Assembly: GCA_013423325.1 (NCBI GenBank)
Contig: BLJB01000020.1
Coordinates: 124,001 to 188,000 of the forward strand
DNA length: 64,000 nt
Origin: Usnea hakonensis
Lineage: Eukaryota > Ascomycota > Lecanoromycetes > Lecanorales > Parmeliaceae
Direction: 5' to 3'
Part shown: positions 34,064 to 45,700 of the stretch, piece by piece
How positions within the stretch are numbered: the stretch's first letter is position 1
Layout of the letters: each line of letters starts with the position of its first letter
The notes under the pieces: model-generated
What the model saw: only the letters and a program-made list of their open reading frames with translations
What the model was told of the DNA's origin: nothing
Databases searched by the model: none
Translations under genes and position numbers: made by a program

Positions 34064-36850
34064 ATGGGGACAAGGCACCTTTGAAATCTTTGGATGCTGG
34101 TAATACAAGAAGAACGAAGCATTTCATGCCGAGCTGACACCTCACAGAAGATTTTGAAATAATCAATCATCTAGACAGAATATTTTCGAACCCTTCGAGC
34201 CTCTCATCCGTCTCAAAGACCTCCAGAGTCCTCCGCATCTATCAGCATGAACTTGACCAAGAGATCTCTGCACATGTGCAGCAGCAGTCAGCTTCCGATG
34301 TTGACAATGTCAAACGTATACAAGCTGCTCAAGCTGATCTCGCCGAGCTCTTCCAGCGAGTGGAGGGAGTCCGGCAGCGAGCAATTGAGACCGAAGGAGC
34401 GATAACAGAGATGACGGCCGACATCAAGCGCCTTGATAATACCAAGAAGAATCTCACCCTATCTATGACGGCTCTAAAACGACTACAAATGCTTACAACG
34501 GCCCACGAACAGCTTCGGGGTCTCAGCAGCTCTCGCCAATACCGAGAATGTGCTCAGCTTCTACAGGCTGTTATACAGCTTATGGCCCACTTCAAATCAT
34601 ACCGCTCGATCGATCAAATTGCTACGCTCAGCAAAAACGTGTCAGATCTTCAGAGGGAGTTGTTGGAGCAGGTGTGTGAGGACTTCGAGGTCGCGTTCGC
34701 CAAGGGTGAAGTGGGGCAGCGAAGAGGCATGCTGGCCGAGGCGTGCTCAGTCATGGATGCTTTGGGAGAAAATGCCAGAGCAAGGCTCATAACATGGTAT
34801 TGCAATACGCAGCTACGAGAGTATCGGCAGTTGTTCAGAGGCAGTGAGGAGGCAGGGTCATTGGACAACATATCGAGGAGATACTCCTGGTTCAAGAGAT
34901 TGCTCAAAACCTATGATGACGAGCATGCGGCCATGTTTCCTCCATTTTGGCGTGTCAATGAGCTACTGGCCAACGCATTTTGTGAGACTACAAGAGAGGA
35001 TTTCAAGGGTATACTGCAGAAGTCTATCCGGAGAGCAGACGGCCAGACATTGGATGTGGATCTTCTGCTTTCTTGTCTTCAGGAGACACTGGACTTTGAG
35101 CACAGCCTTGAGCGACGGTTCACAAATACTGTTGTTATCGAATTCGGTTATGATTGTTCTTGGCTAATTGGTCCAGCAGTCTCGCGCCTCCATGGACACC
35201 TTGAGCTCGAATGATGAGAAGTCACCAGTGTTCAGCCAAGCCATTTCCGAGGCTTTCGAGCCATATCTAGGCTTATGGGTAGAATCGCAAGACAAGTACG
35301 TCTTCACGTGGTTTACTGAACTAAAATGGTAGCCTGCTAAATTTCCCAGAAATCTCTCCACAATGATCCCGAAGTATCGTGCCCAACCACCACGGCAGCC
35401 GGACGAGGAGTTCTCTCCGCAAATGGTCATATCATCATCTACTGAATTGTTTAGCTTCTATCGGTTGACGTTAGCACAATGTGCAAAGCTGTCACCCGGT
35501 GCAAGGCTTGTGGAATTGACAAAGGTGTTCGCTAAGTATTTGGATCAGTACGCCCAGCAGATCCTTCTCTATTACATTAGCGAGCGCCCCAGCGGGCAGA
35601 CGCCATCGAAGACTCCAAGTATAGAGGACATTGTACTTGTCCTGAATACTGCCGACTACTGCTTCAACACTACTACACAGCTAGAGGAAAAGATCAAAAG
35701 TCGCATTGACCATGATCTGAAAAATCGAATTGATCTTCAGAGCCAGGCGGATGCTTTTATGGGCATTGCCAGTGCAACGGTGCGAGCCTTAGTACGCAAG
35801 GTGGAAGTCGACACTGAGCCTACTTGGCGAGAGATGCGCAACACTGGATGGAGCAAGATGGAGAGCGTCGGAGATCAGAGTTCATATGTCGCCGAGATGC
35901 TTCAACGGATCAAGTCAAGAGCCGCAGAAATTCTGGGCATGCTACCTAAGCAGCAATACGCGAGAGCGTTCTGCGACAATGTCGTTGAGCTGACAGCGAC
36001 TGCTTATGTTGCCAACATCTTCCAGTGCAAGCCCATCTCGGAAACCGGCGCTGAACAGGTAATAAACCTCAGAAAACCGTTGACAGATTCTTTTACTGAA
36101 ACGGACCAGATGCTGCTCGATACTTACGTCTTGAAGAAAGGCTTTGAAGGTTTACTCACCTCCAACTCGCCAGGCAAGACAGTGGCTCCATCCAGTTACA
36201 CAAAGCGCGTCTCGCAAGCTATGTCTCGGGTTGACCCTATCCTGAAAACGCTACAAGTGCGTCCTTCTCCACCGGAAGCTCTCGTTCAGGCGTACCTGAT
36301 CCACGTTGCCGACAAATCCGATGCCAATTTCCGCAAAATCCTCGACCTCAAGGGCATCCGAAAGCCAGACCAAGCGCATTTGGTCGATTTATTCCAAGCT
36401 CATCGGGCCTCCCCGAGAAACGAGAACCTTCAGCAGTCGTCTCCGCTTCTGACTCCGCTAGTTGTCGGAGGCGGTAGCGTTGGCGGAGGCGTGCCTATGC
36501 CCACAGGCATCGGCTCTCTCTCCTCTACCGCAAGCCTCAGCACCTCGAATCTACCTGCCCGCTTCGATCCGTCTCATTTGGGTAGTGCAATCATGACGGC
36601 GGCTAGGGATGGTGTGGACCGCTTCGGCACGCCAACGTTGGGCCCGAGCCTGTTGAACTCGCCTGCTGATTCCAGGGTGGCTAGTCCGCCGCCCCAGAAT
36701 CGCCGAGCACAATCTCCTGATGGTGGGAGAGAAGGCATTGCAGCGGGAAATCTGAACGAGAATTTGAGGAACATCGGCAGATTCTTCAAGAGGGATTTGA
36801 CTGGATTCGGCGGTCGCTTTGGGGCGGCCAAAGGAGTCGAGGATGGGTAG
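34064..36850 (+). CDS. vps53: GARP complex subunit Vps53
   Basis: A tethering subunit for endosome-to-late-Golgi transport. Four exons, 34064-34100, 34148-35130, 35180-35295 and 35350-36850, give 878 aa. The 37-bp first exon is inferred: an ATG at 34064 is the only one in phase with the first conserved block (AEDFEIINHLDRIFSNPSSL), and a TGA lies just before it. The first donor is GTAATA. The second donor is weak (GTTGTT at 35131, or GTTATC three bases later), so one Val is uncertain. The N-terminal half is coiled-coil (AITEMTADIKRLDNTKKNLT, LSMTALKRLQML), as in the family. The rest is the helical rod (FEPYLGLWVESQDKNLSTMI…, YLDQYAQQILLYYISERPSG). The C-terminus is a Ser/Pro/Gly-rich tail usual in filamentous fungi. 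Identity is secure. Confidence 0.95.
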
Positions 36851-37295
36851 AATTGCAGATGAAGGAGGAGAGTGAAATATAAAATTGAACATGTGAAAAT
36901 TGATATTTCATACATCAAATACCTTACTGACGCGTTCTTAGTGGCCGAGGTGGAGTGGGAGGATCGGGATCGGGACGAGAAATGACAAGCGTAAAGATTT
37001 ATGCAAGGTACAAGTTAGGTACAGTCGACATAAATTAGTGTCAAATTTAATATGGATGGTGGTGGTGGTGGTGGTGTCGATTTGTGATGATTTACTCATC
37101 ATTAGAAATCAACTGCTTACGTGAGGCAGCTTTAAGCGGGGAAGGCCATTCCTTCGGCTAATTGTTGGGTATAAGATCTTTAAAGCACCTTACCTACCTA
37201 CCTCCCTACTCTTTCACTCTTTCCCAAACTTTTCCACTCTCGTCCATCAATATCAATCTCATTCATCCTTCGGACAATTCCGTCAACTCGCAACC
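36851..37295. other. Intergenic with GGT microsatellite
   Basis: 445 bp between Vps53 and the flavodoxin gene. It has a (GGT)n run at about 37055-37075 and a CTAC/CCTA run near 37190-37203. The last 100 bp are pyrimidine-rich, as is usual before fungal start codons. Confidence 0.45.
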
Positions 37296-38211
37296 ATGGC
37301 TCCGCGTATCGCTATAGTTTACGTTCGTCAGCCGCCCCCTACTTTGACGCTGTCCCTTTTGAGCTGCATGACTCTGGAAGCTATGGAAGTTACGTTACTA
37401 CTTTTACTGATCCACTTCGTGTAGTATTCCATGTACGGGCATATCGCAAAGATTGCCGAAGCCGAACAAGCTGGCATTGAAGCCGCTGGAGGCAAGGCTG
37501 ATGTCTTTCAGTGGGTCCCACTCCCTCCCCTCCATTTCCAAGTCCAGGCATTGGAAGTCGGACGGCGTTCAATCCCTTTTCTCTTCTTCAGCGATCCATT
37601 CTCACCTGCTCGCCGCTTGTAGAGTCAAAGAGACCCTCCCCCAAGAGGTCCTCTCCAAGATGCACGCTCCCGGCCAATCCAGCTCCGTCCCAATCATCAC
37701 CCCCGACGAACTTGAAAAGTATGACGCCTTCCTCCTCGGTATTCCGACGAGGTTCGGTAACTTTCCGGCCCAGTGGAAAGCCTTTTGGGACCAAACGGGG
37801 AAGCAGTGGCAAACGGGCGCCTACTACGGCAAGTACGTTGGCGTCTTCATCAGCACCGCTTCCCAAGGCGGTGGACAGGAGAGCACGGCGTTGGCGGCGA
37901 TGAGCACCTTCACCCACCACGGCATGATCTATGTGCCGCTGGGTTACGCCACGGCCTTTGCGACCTTGGCCGATTTGTCCGCTGTGAGGGGTGGGACTGC
38001 GTGGGGGGCCGGAACTTTTGCTGTAAGTAATTCTTTCCTCATACATCTTTGGCTGACCTTCTTGATGATTGAATGCACGAGCAATGCGTTGACTAATGTG
38101 ACTGCACAGGGCGCTGATGGCTCGCGCATGCCTTCGGAGCAGGAACTCGGTCTTGCCAAGACCCACGGCGAGTCCTTCTACAAGGCCGTGGCGAGGGTCA
38201 ACTTCGCGTGA
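37296..38211 (+). CDS. pst2: WrbA/Ycp4/Pst2-like flavodoxin NAD(P)H:quinone oxidoreductase, with candidate readthrough tail
   Basis: An FMN-dependent two-electron quinone reductase that protects against redox-cycling quinones; in yeast the relatives Pst2, Rfs1 and Ycp4 sit at eisosomes. Four exons, 37296-37322, 37425-37510, 37623-38022 and 38110-38211, give 204 aa. The first exon codes only nine residues (MAPRIAIVY) and joins to YSMYGHIAKIAEAEQAG. FMN-site motifs are IPTRFGNFPAQWKAFWDQTG and STASQGGGQEST, then THHGMIYVPLGY. The core ends …FYKAVARVNFA, a normal end for the family. The stop is TGA followed by CTA G, and the same frame continues to 38448, ending in CVIL (see separate feature). 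The 3' end converges with the helicase gene: the readthrough stop is 59 bp from that gene's stop codon. Enzyme identity is firm. Confidence 0.93.
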
Positions 38212-38448
38212 CTAGATGGTCCTTCCGGCGGGGCTGCCACCACTGTTGCTGCTGCTTCTTCGCCTCCGTCAAAGGAAGAAAAGCCCACAGCAGCAGCAGG
38301 ATCGAAACCAGCGAATGAGGCTAGTGGTGCTAGTAACGGGACAAAGGCGACGACTGATAAGAGAGAAGGTGTGTCTGCTGCGGAACCTGCGGGTGAGCAG
38401 AACAAGAGTGGTCCTTGTGGTTTGCCTGTGAAATGTGTAATTTTATAG
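38209..38448 (+). other. Candidate stop-codon readthrough extension ending in a CaaX box
   Basis: The flavodoxin stop at 38209-38211 lies in the sequence TGA CTA GAT. TGA CTA is the established high-readthrough context, known in fungal glycolytic enzymes with hidden peroxisomal signals and in mammalian MDH1/LDHB. In the same frame 78 sense codons follow (38212-38445) up to TAG. The extension is Ala/Ser/Pro/Lys/Glu-rich and linker-like (SSPPSKEEKPTAAAGSK…) and ends GPCGLPVKCVIL. C-V-I-L at the very end is a CaaX motif; Leu in the last position favours geranylgeranylation. The Cys six residues earlier could be palmitoylated. A readthrough product would be 283 aa and membrane-bound. The alternative is a nonsense mutation or an error in a tail that is normally part of the protein. 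No acceptable intron removes the TGA. Confidence 0.65.
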
Positions 38449-38507
38449 TTCGAGAGAGAAGAATCATGCAAGAAAAAAACCTTTGTCCAAACAAACTTCG
38501 TCCAACT

Positions 38508-41353
38508 TTAAAGGTCCACTTCAATCTCCAACTGCTGCTGCTGTTCCCAGAGCCGATTCGCGGACCCAACAATAATCTCTGCTTTCAAAAGCAACTTTTG
38601 ATGATACCTGGCCTCCTCATCCGCATCCAACCGCGACTTCTTCGGCTGTGCCAGCAGCAATATCGCCACCAGATCCTTCGCCTCTGCCTCCGCCACCGTC
38701 CTCAACCCTTTGTACCCATTCTCCCAAAACACCCTCGCCGTCCTACTCTTCACAAACGGAATCTTCGCCAACTCCAACAAATCGGCTTTTGCCCCGGCTT
38801 TCAGTCGATCGATCATGTGCTCCAGAGCAGCTTTCAGCATGCCCCAACCCATCTTGTCGCAAAAGGTCACCATGCCCGCTGCGAAACCTTCGCATACCTG
38901 AGCGAGGGTCTGCACGAAGCCGCGGGGGACTTCGAACTTGCGGGCGACGAGGTGGATGGGTGTTTCGTTGCAGAGGTCGCGCAGCTGGAGGGCCGCGTAG
39001 AAGCGACGGTAGACGCGGGCCGTGCGGATTTCTGAGGGGGTGGTTTCCGGGAGGGATCGTGCGCTGTTTGCCCTGTATTGTGGTATCTTTAGAAAAGGGT
39101 CATGAGGGGGACTATGGGGATCCTTTACATTCGGTTGATCAAACCTGGATTGACGCCAACGAATTCAAGAACTCGCAAGCCGCTTTCATCCAGGCTTTCC
39201 ATTTCTCGACGGAAGATAGGCCAGTTGATGTCCGTTTGGGAATGATAGAGCGGCGTGAATGTGTAGAAAATGTGCATTTCTCCGTCCATGACGAAAGCTT
39301 GAAGAGCTCGACGAAGTTCGCCGTGTAAAAAGATGCCGTCATCCGGAGTCAGGTAAGAAGCGACCGTAGCCTGACTCAGAAGAGTAGCTTCGTAGCTACC
39401 AAAATTGTCCACGGTGACAAGTCCAGATTCGGTGAGCTCTTCCAGTGTTTTGGTAACCATGACGTCTAAAAGGGCTGAATCCATGTTGTGATAGAGCAGA
39501 GTCTTCTGGACATAGTCCTGGATACCGGAAGTGTGCGTGGCCAGCCTGATTGTTATGACCTCCAAGAGCGCCCTCTTGATGCCACGCTTTTCTGGCGTCA
39601 GACTACTTTCCACCATGGGAAGCTCGGCCTCGAGAAGCTGCGCTACTTCTTCAAGATCAGCCTTCTGGCAACAGAGATAGCTTTCGCCAATCTCATCTTT
39701 GCCCTTGCGACCAGCACGGCCTCTCATTTGTCTGAGCATGGCTGGCCCGATTAGGTCTCGGCCCATTCTTGCTCCTTGGAGTATGACCCTTCTCGCTGGC
39801 AGATTGATGCCTGCCGCAAGGCTACATGTAGCTACGATGACACGGATCACACCTTTATCATAGGCTTCGGCGACTATATCCCGCTCCTCGGCAGTGAGGC
39901 CGGCATGATGGAAAGCGACTCCTTTCATCACGGTCTTGTCCAGTGTATCATCAAGTCCTATTGGTAAGCTTCGAAGTTCGTTGACCACGTCTCTCCTTCG
40001 GTCCAGCGTTTCCTCGTCCAAGTCGGAAAGGACAGGCATCGCTTCGCTGACCAAGGAAGCAGTCGACTGACATCCCTGTCGGCCACTGCAAAAGATCAAG
40101 GCACCATAGCCTGCCTTTGCAGTTTCAATGGCAAGAGAGACAACAGCATTAGTCAACGGATTCCTCAGCTCGGTATGCTCAGAAACTTGGATTACACGTG
40201 TAGGTGTAACGACGGACAACGGCTGAGTCGAATTGAGTTGGCTGGCAGTCTTGAAAAAGGCACTGGACGTTGATGAAGGGTAGATGGAGCAATCGTACAC
40301 CAAGTGTTCCTCGATAGGAACAGGCACATACTTGGTATTGTAATACTTCGCGTCCAGCCATTTTGCCAAAAGTTCTGTATTCGATAAAGTCGCACTCATG
40401 CCCACTATCTGCACTGATTGATCTAGGCTCAAGAGCTTGCTAGCCATTAGCTCCATGAGGTAGCCGCGATGGTCGTCGTTGATCATGTGAAGCTCATCAA
40501 GCACAACGACCCGTAGATCGTTGATTTTGCACTCTTCGATGGCCTTGTTGACAAGCGCATTTGCCTTTTCAATGGTGCAAACAGCCAGATCCAGGTCGGA
40601 CCATGAAGCTCGTGCTTTGCTTCCTCCATAAAACCCCACCACGCGCACAGAGCTATCATGGGGTCTGCGCCATGCAGGAAGCTGTGAAGAGGTCTGGGTC
40701 CCAAAGCTGACAACTTTGTTTACACCTTCGACGACCTTTCTGAGCCATTTGAGCTTTTCCTGCACCAAGGCCACGTATGGAAGAACCAAGATGGCTTTTT
40801 TCGTAGGATCCTCGATGACTCTCTTCAACATGAGCACATCAGCCACAAGAGACTTTCCGCCACCGGTTGGAGCAGTATAAACCAGGTTCTTGTCGCCATT
40901 CAAGAGTCCGCGTCCCAAAAGACAGGATGATTGCCAGGGATAGATGCTATTGATTCCCAACGAAGCAAGATTGCTTACCAACCTCTCTGGGAGAGCGTAA
41001 CGTGAATGAGACAAGGAAAGCAGCGGATTCTGCGATGGGCCAGGGGTGGAAGCTGATATTATTTGCCTTGAGGATTGTTGGTGAACTTGGTGGTTTGAAA
41101 TGTCTGGGGCGCTAGTAAGAGTGCGTATCAGGCTAGCTTCAATACGGTTCTTGCCACCTGCATGCAGCCGTTGGCGCTTGACGATTTGCTGAGCAGGGAT
41201 AAAATTGGTGACGGTATCCTGAAACGCACAATTGCTGGATGAAATTGCATCCGAGTCATTGTGAAAACGTTTGATGCCATGCAAAGATTTGGTGTTGAAT
41301 TGTTGCGGTTGGTAAACAATGTCATGGGCGTTTGTCCCGCGGGTTTGTGCCAT
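38508..41353 (-). CDS. HELQ/Pol-theta-type superfamily 2 DNA helicase
   Basis: A Ski2-like 3'-5' DNA helicase of the HELQ/Hel308/Pol-theta helicase group, acting at stalled forks or in repair. Exons 41353-39129 and 39072-38508 with a 56-bp intron (GTAAAG...CAG) give 929 aa. The first exon alone looks like a 742-aa protein ending LINRM, but the joined tail (ANSARSLPETTPSEIRTARV…) continues the family C-terminus. The disordered N-terminus is about 110 aa. Motifs: PWQSSCLLG (Q-motif region), APTGGGKS (Walker A), DELHM (Walker B, DExH), SATLSN (III) and QMRGRAGRKG (VI). The C-terminal helical part (YRRFYAALQLRDLCNETPIH…, GWGMLKAALEHMIDRLKAGA, LELAKIPFVKSRTARVFWENG with a helix-hairpin-helix-like segment) matches Hel308 domain 5. 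No polymerase domain follows. It ends with LWEQQQQLEIEVDL. Confidence 0.92.
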
Positions 41354-42701
41354 AGCTAGGTACAGGAGCCATAGATAAATTGGTTTAAGTAGCGCAAACT
41401 CATGACTTCAAAGCCGCGAGGAAGAAATGCGAAAAAGGATGAAAGAATTAAAGAAAAGAGGAAATGAGTGGTAAGGAGCAGATTGCCATGGTCGTTTGTC
41501 ACTTTCATAAAGTACCTAAAGTAGAGTACTGTACGAGTGCTCTACCTACTTTTCTTTTCTTCACTCGTATAGATGTTGATCTTGATGTTGATGTTGACCT
41601 TTTTCTGTTGACTCTGATTCTTACCCTACCCTACTTTACCCTAACCAATCTGGGAAATCTGCCAAGAGATGACGCAGGCCGGGGTTGACTCTAACCGCAT
41701 TGGGACTAAGAAACGTCTGGCCTATGAGACAAACAGTGAGAGGGGACGAGGGAGACAGGAAAGACTGGACTTTGCGCCTTGGCCATGGGGACAGATGCCG
41801 AAGGCTTAGAGATGCGTCATACAGCTCTAAAAATTGGAAGTTTTGGTGGATACGGGTAAACTTAGTGGCATGCGACAGCAAGATTGGTGGGGAAGGGCAA
41901 GAATTAGCAGCAGTGAGACAAGTAGCAAAGGAAGGGAATTGTGAACCTTGCGGTCGAAAACTTGAAGGTATTGAAGTTGGTCTCGTATCATATACGTGAG
42001 AAAGAATAATAATGTTAGGTCGGTATCATCCAACAAAAGCACGAGACGAGTGGAGAGGAGAGGAGAGGGGGATTTTGGCAGGCAAAGGATAAGGCGGCGG
42101 GCAGGCAGTTCTTTTAGCGGCGCGCCAAAATGCCTGATTATCTTATTAATTACAAGTTACGCCTAAGCCTACTCCGTATGACTTTTACTAACGAGCCGAA
42201 GCCATAGCCATAAGGTAAAGTAAAGTAGATATTCATCCTTACCTTACTTTATTATTCTTCCTTACTCCTCCACGAGCATTTTGCCTCCAATCTTCCTCTA
42301 CTCAACTTGATACCCTATATACTCTTCATATCCTCCCCCTCCCTTCTTTTCCTTCCGCAACCCTTTTTATACTCTCCAATAGCTCCACTTTTGCCCTCTC
42401 TCTCAAACGAATACTCGTACACGCTATCTCTATAAGCTAAGGTACTCTCCAGCGAGGATCCGTTAGCATAATTCTCCAGGAGCCGCATCGGTCCTCAGTA
42501 CATGCGCGGCATCTTCTACCACCGATCACATGCTGCACACAAGCTGGCAGCATCCCCTTCCGCTTCTTTCATTTTTCATTCATACACTTAATATGCCCCC
42601 CCCGCAAATGTAGCATCACTCATTCCTCCAACCAATACTCCTGATCAATTAGAGCCTTCGTCCTCGTAGGATTTACCTGCGAGGACAGCTCGGCTGCAGG
42701 C
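41354..42701. promoter_or_regulatory. Divergent intergenic region upstream of Snt2
   Basis: 1348 bp between the helicase and Snt2 starts. It contains a short TTGATG tandem tract near 41573-41602, one ACTCCGTA (42171-42178) and TACCTTAC-type runs near 42230-42250. A long C/T-rich stretch (about 42250-42420) includes TTTTTATACTCTCCAAT, a TATA-like sequence followed by a CCAAT motif, near 42363-42379. The pyrimidine tract fits a long Snt2 5' leader. No gene was recognised. Confidence 0.45.
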
Positions 42702-45700
42702 ATGGCGGATGACAATGGCGGTGCAAATTTTGATAGGTCCGCCGTGGCAGATCCACTGAAACATCCTGCACCTCATTCACGCCCCGCCAGTGCGAAAAAT
42801 GATTTAGCCTCTGCTCCTCTGCCACCACGCGTATCTTCAGACTCACCTCAACACCTTCCACACCTGCCCACCCACTCTGCCGCCAAGTCGACGAATCTCG
42901 AGTCGCAACCAATGACGGCAACATCTTCTTCCTCGTCCATGCCATCCGATCAACAAGTCAACAACTCCATGGATGCAACAGCCGCCTCTCCATATGGTAC
43001 AAGGTCTCGAAACAGAACAGGAAATCCACGACCCAACTATGCCGAAGATCGTGAACTCGAGATGGAATACGACTGGACCTCTACCAAAAGGCCACATGCT
43101 GGCTCGGGACCCTCCATACCCAACACTACACATTCGGGAGACGCTGATAAGCCATCAGCCGCCAACGTGCGTCGTTCATCGACCACGACGCCTAATGTAA
43201 CATCGATGACCAACAAAGCAGCACCTCCAAGCATTCCAAAAGACCAGCTTCCGGGCATGTCGAGCTTTTCCGTCAATCCTGAACCCAATTCCGCACCCCC
43301 ACCGCCATCGAGAAAGCGCAAAGCACCAGGAAATGGGCCTGCCACTTCGCATACCTCAGCTGTAACTCAAACTCCTGCACCCAGTATATCGCGGAGGACC
43401 GTGGGCATACCCAACCTCAAGGCGTCTAGGGAGACGAACTTGATGACATTCGAAGACTGTCAAGGCTACCTCAAGAACGGGAAACTGAAGGCTGATGATG
43501 GAACGGTCCTAGCGGTCAACGGTACGTGTATGCTCCTGGCTGTTTCTTTGTAGCGGCCATCGCCCAAAATTTAGACCAAGTGATAACATAAGTGACTCGT
43601 ACGCAGACCAAGTGTATCTGGTATGCGAACCGCCCGGCGAGCCATACTACTTGGCGCGGGTAATGGAATTCCTCCATGTCGATAACGACCTCAGCAAACC
43701 TGTTGACGCATTGCGCGTCAACTGGTATCTACGGCCACGGGACATGCAACGCAAAGTCAATGATACCCGGGTCGTCTTTGCGTCAATGCAGTCCGACACG
43801 TGCCCGATAACATCCCTGAGAGGAAAGTGCCGGGTCATGCACAGAAATGACATACAAGACCTAGATCAGTATAGGAAGATGCAGGATTCTTTCTGGTATG
43901 AAAAACTATTTGATCGCTACATACACCGCTACTACGAAGTCATCCCTACAAGCCAAGTCATCAATGTTCCTGCCAAGGTCAAAAAGGTCTTGGATGAACG
44001 GTGGAAATTTGTCATTGTGGAGATTGGGCGAGGTAAAGAACTAACGAGCGCTATCAAATCGTGTAAGCGATGTCAAGGATATTGCGCTAGGTAAGTGCAT
44101 CCAGACCGTTCCGGATCGAAAGCCGCTGATTATGGTCAACAGTAATGACTCTGTTGATTGCGCTGTTTGCAAGAATACCTATCATATGAATTGTGTGCGA
44201 CCACCTCTACTCAAGAAGCCAGCTCGTGGGTTCGGATGGTCATGTGGACCTTGCAGTCGCAAGCAGGAAAAGAAGCTCGAAGCTCGAAATACTCCAATAG
44301 TTGGCGAAAAAGCTATAGACGGAGAGGAAGAGGAGATCGTTGATGAGGAGGAAGATGAGCATGCTGATCCTGCCAACGGCAGCGTTTCACAAGATGCAGA
44401 GACGCAGAACCCTGGGCCTCGGCCACCAACTGCAGAGCAGGTTGCGCAAGCGAAGCTCTGGCCATACCGATATCTGGGCATTCACTGCCGGGTAGAAGAT
44501 GCCCTCGACTACGATGACCGCATATACCCCCGAGCCAGTTCTCGACTGGGTCCCAAGCATCAGGCGAATGTGCAGGTATGGCCCGGCCAAGCTCTGGAGT
44601 TTGTCAAGCCCGCAGATATCAAGAAAAAGTATTTGAAAGGAACAGGTCATAAGAAAGACGCCAAGTTGACCAAAGAGACAATCGCAGCGCTCGAGGCTGA
44701 CAAAGTCTCAAAAGAAAATCGTCCAAAGTGGGTCATGGATGAGCCACTTGGGTACGTCGCACGAGGCGAGGATTACGCCGCCGGAGACCCTAGAAACACC
44801 GCTCACCTTAATTTCCGAATGCCCGAAGTGGGCGAGATATCAACAAGAGGAGGCGATGATTCTGATCCTCGAATCGGGTCTCTTGAACGCGAAAAGCTGG
44901 TTGATGACTACATGGCGCGCGCCAGGAGATTGGCACCTACTTTGATCGATGGTCTCCAAGGTTGCAACACAAACTTTCTGGACAAAGCATTGGAGTTATT
45001 GATTACGAATGACTATCAAAGTGAGAAGGCATTGCAGCAGCTTCGAAAAGTGACTCTAAAGGAGCTCAAGGAGCCAGAACTCTCGCCAGAAGACTGGCAT
45101 AAGTTTGTAGATGGCGTCGGGAGGTACGGATCAGAGCTACGAGCTATCTCTAGGCATGTTGGGAAACATCAGAAGCACGGAAACATTGTCCGAATTTACT
45201 ACATGTGGAAGAAAACTCCTCTAGGCAAGCAGGTATGGGGCAACTATGAGGGACGAAAAGGGAAAAAGCAGGCTCAACAGGCAGACTCCAAGCTTGCAGA
45301 TGACGTTGCAGATGATGTTGACGACTCAGCTTTCGACAATCAGAAGGCTGCGGCACGAAAGCGCGGTTTCGAATGCAAGTTCTGCGCGACTCGCCAGTCC
45401 CGACAATGGCGTCGAGCACCTGCAACAGCTCCAGGCACAACTGTTCCCATCGATCCCAGCTTCAAAAACAGTAGGGACAGGAATGCATACCTAATGCTCG
45501 CACTCTGTCAGCGCTGCGCAATGCTCTGGCGCCGTTACGGCATTCAGTGGGAAAATGAAAATGAGCTCGCCAAGAAGGTTGCCAGCGGTGGTGGTAGAGC
45601 GTGGAAACGTAGGATCGACGAGGAACTTCTAATCGAGCTTATTAGTGCCAATGAAGTCAGCTCCATTGGAATGACCACCACCACGGCGGCGGCGGCTGCA

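Noticed and set aside
38160..38217. An intron that would remove the flavodoxin TGA
   Set aside because: The AG at TGACTAG could serve as an acceptor, but upstream GT sites are either within 30 bp or are poor donors, and splicing would delete the conserved family C-terminus.
38415..39328. Long plus-strand frames of 206 and 226 codons
   Set aside because: They lie antisense to the helicase C-terminal exon, have no protein-like features, and the minus strand matches the HELQ family closely.
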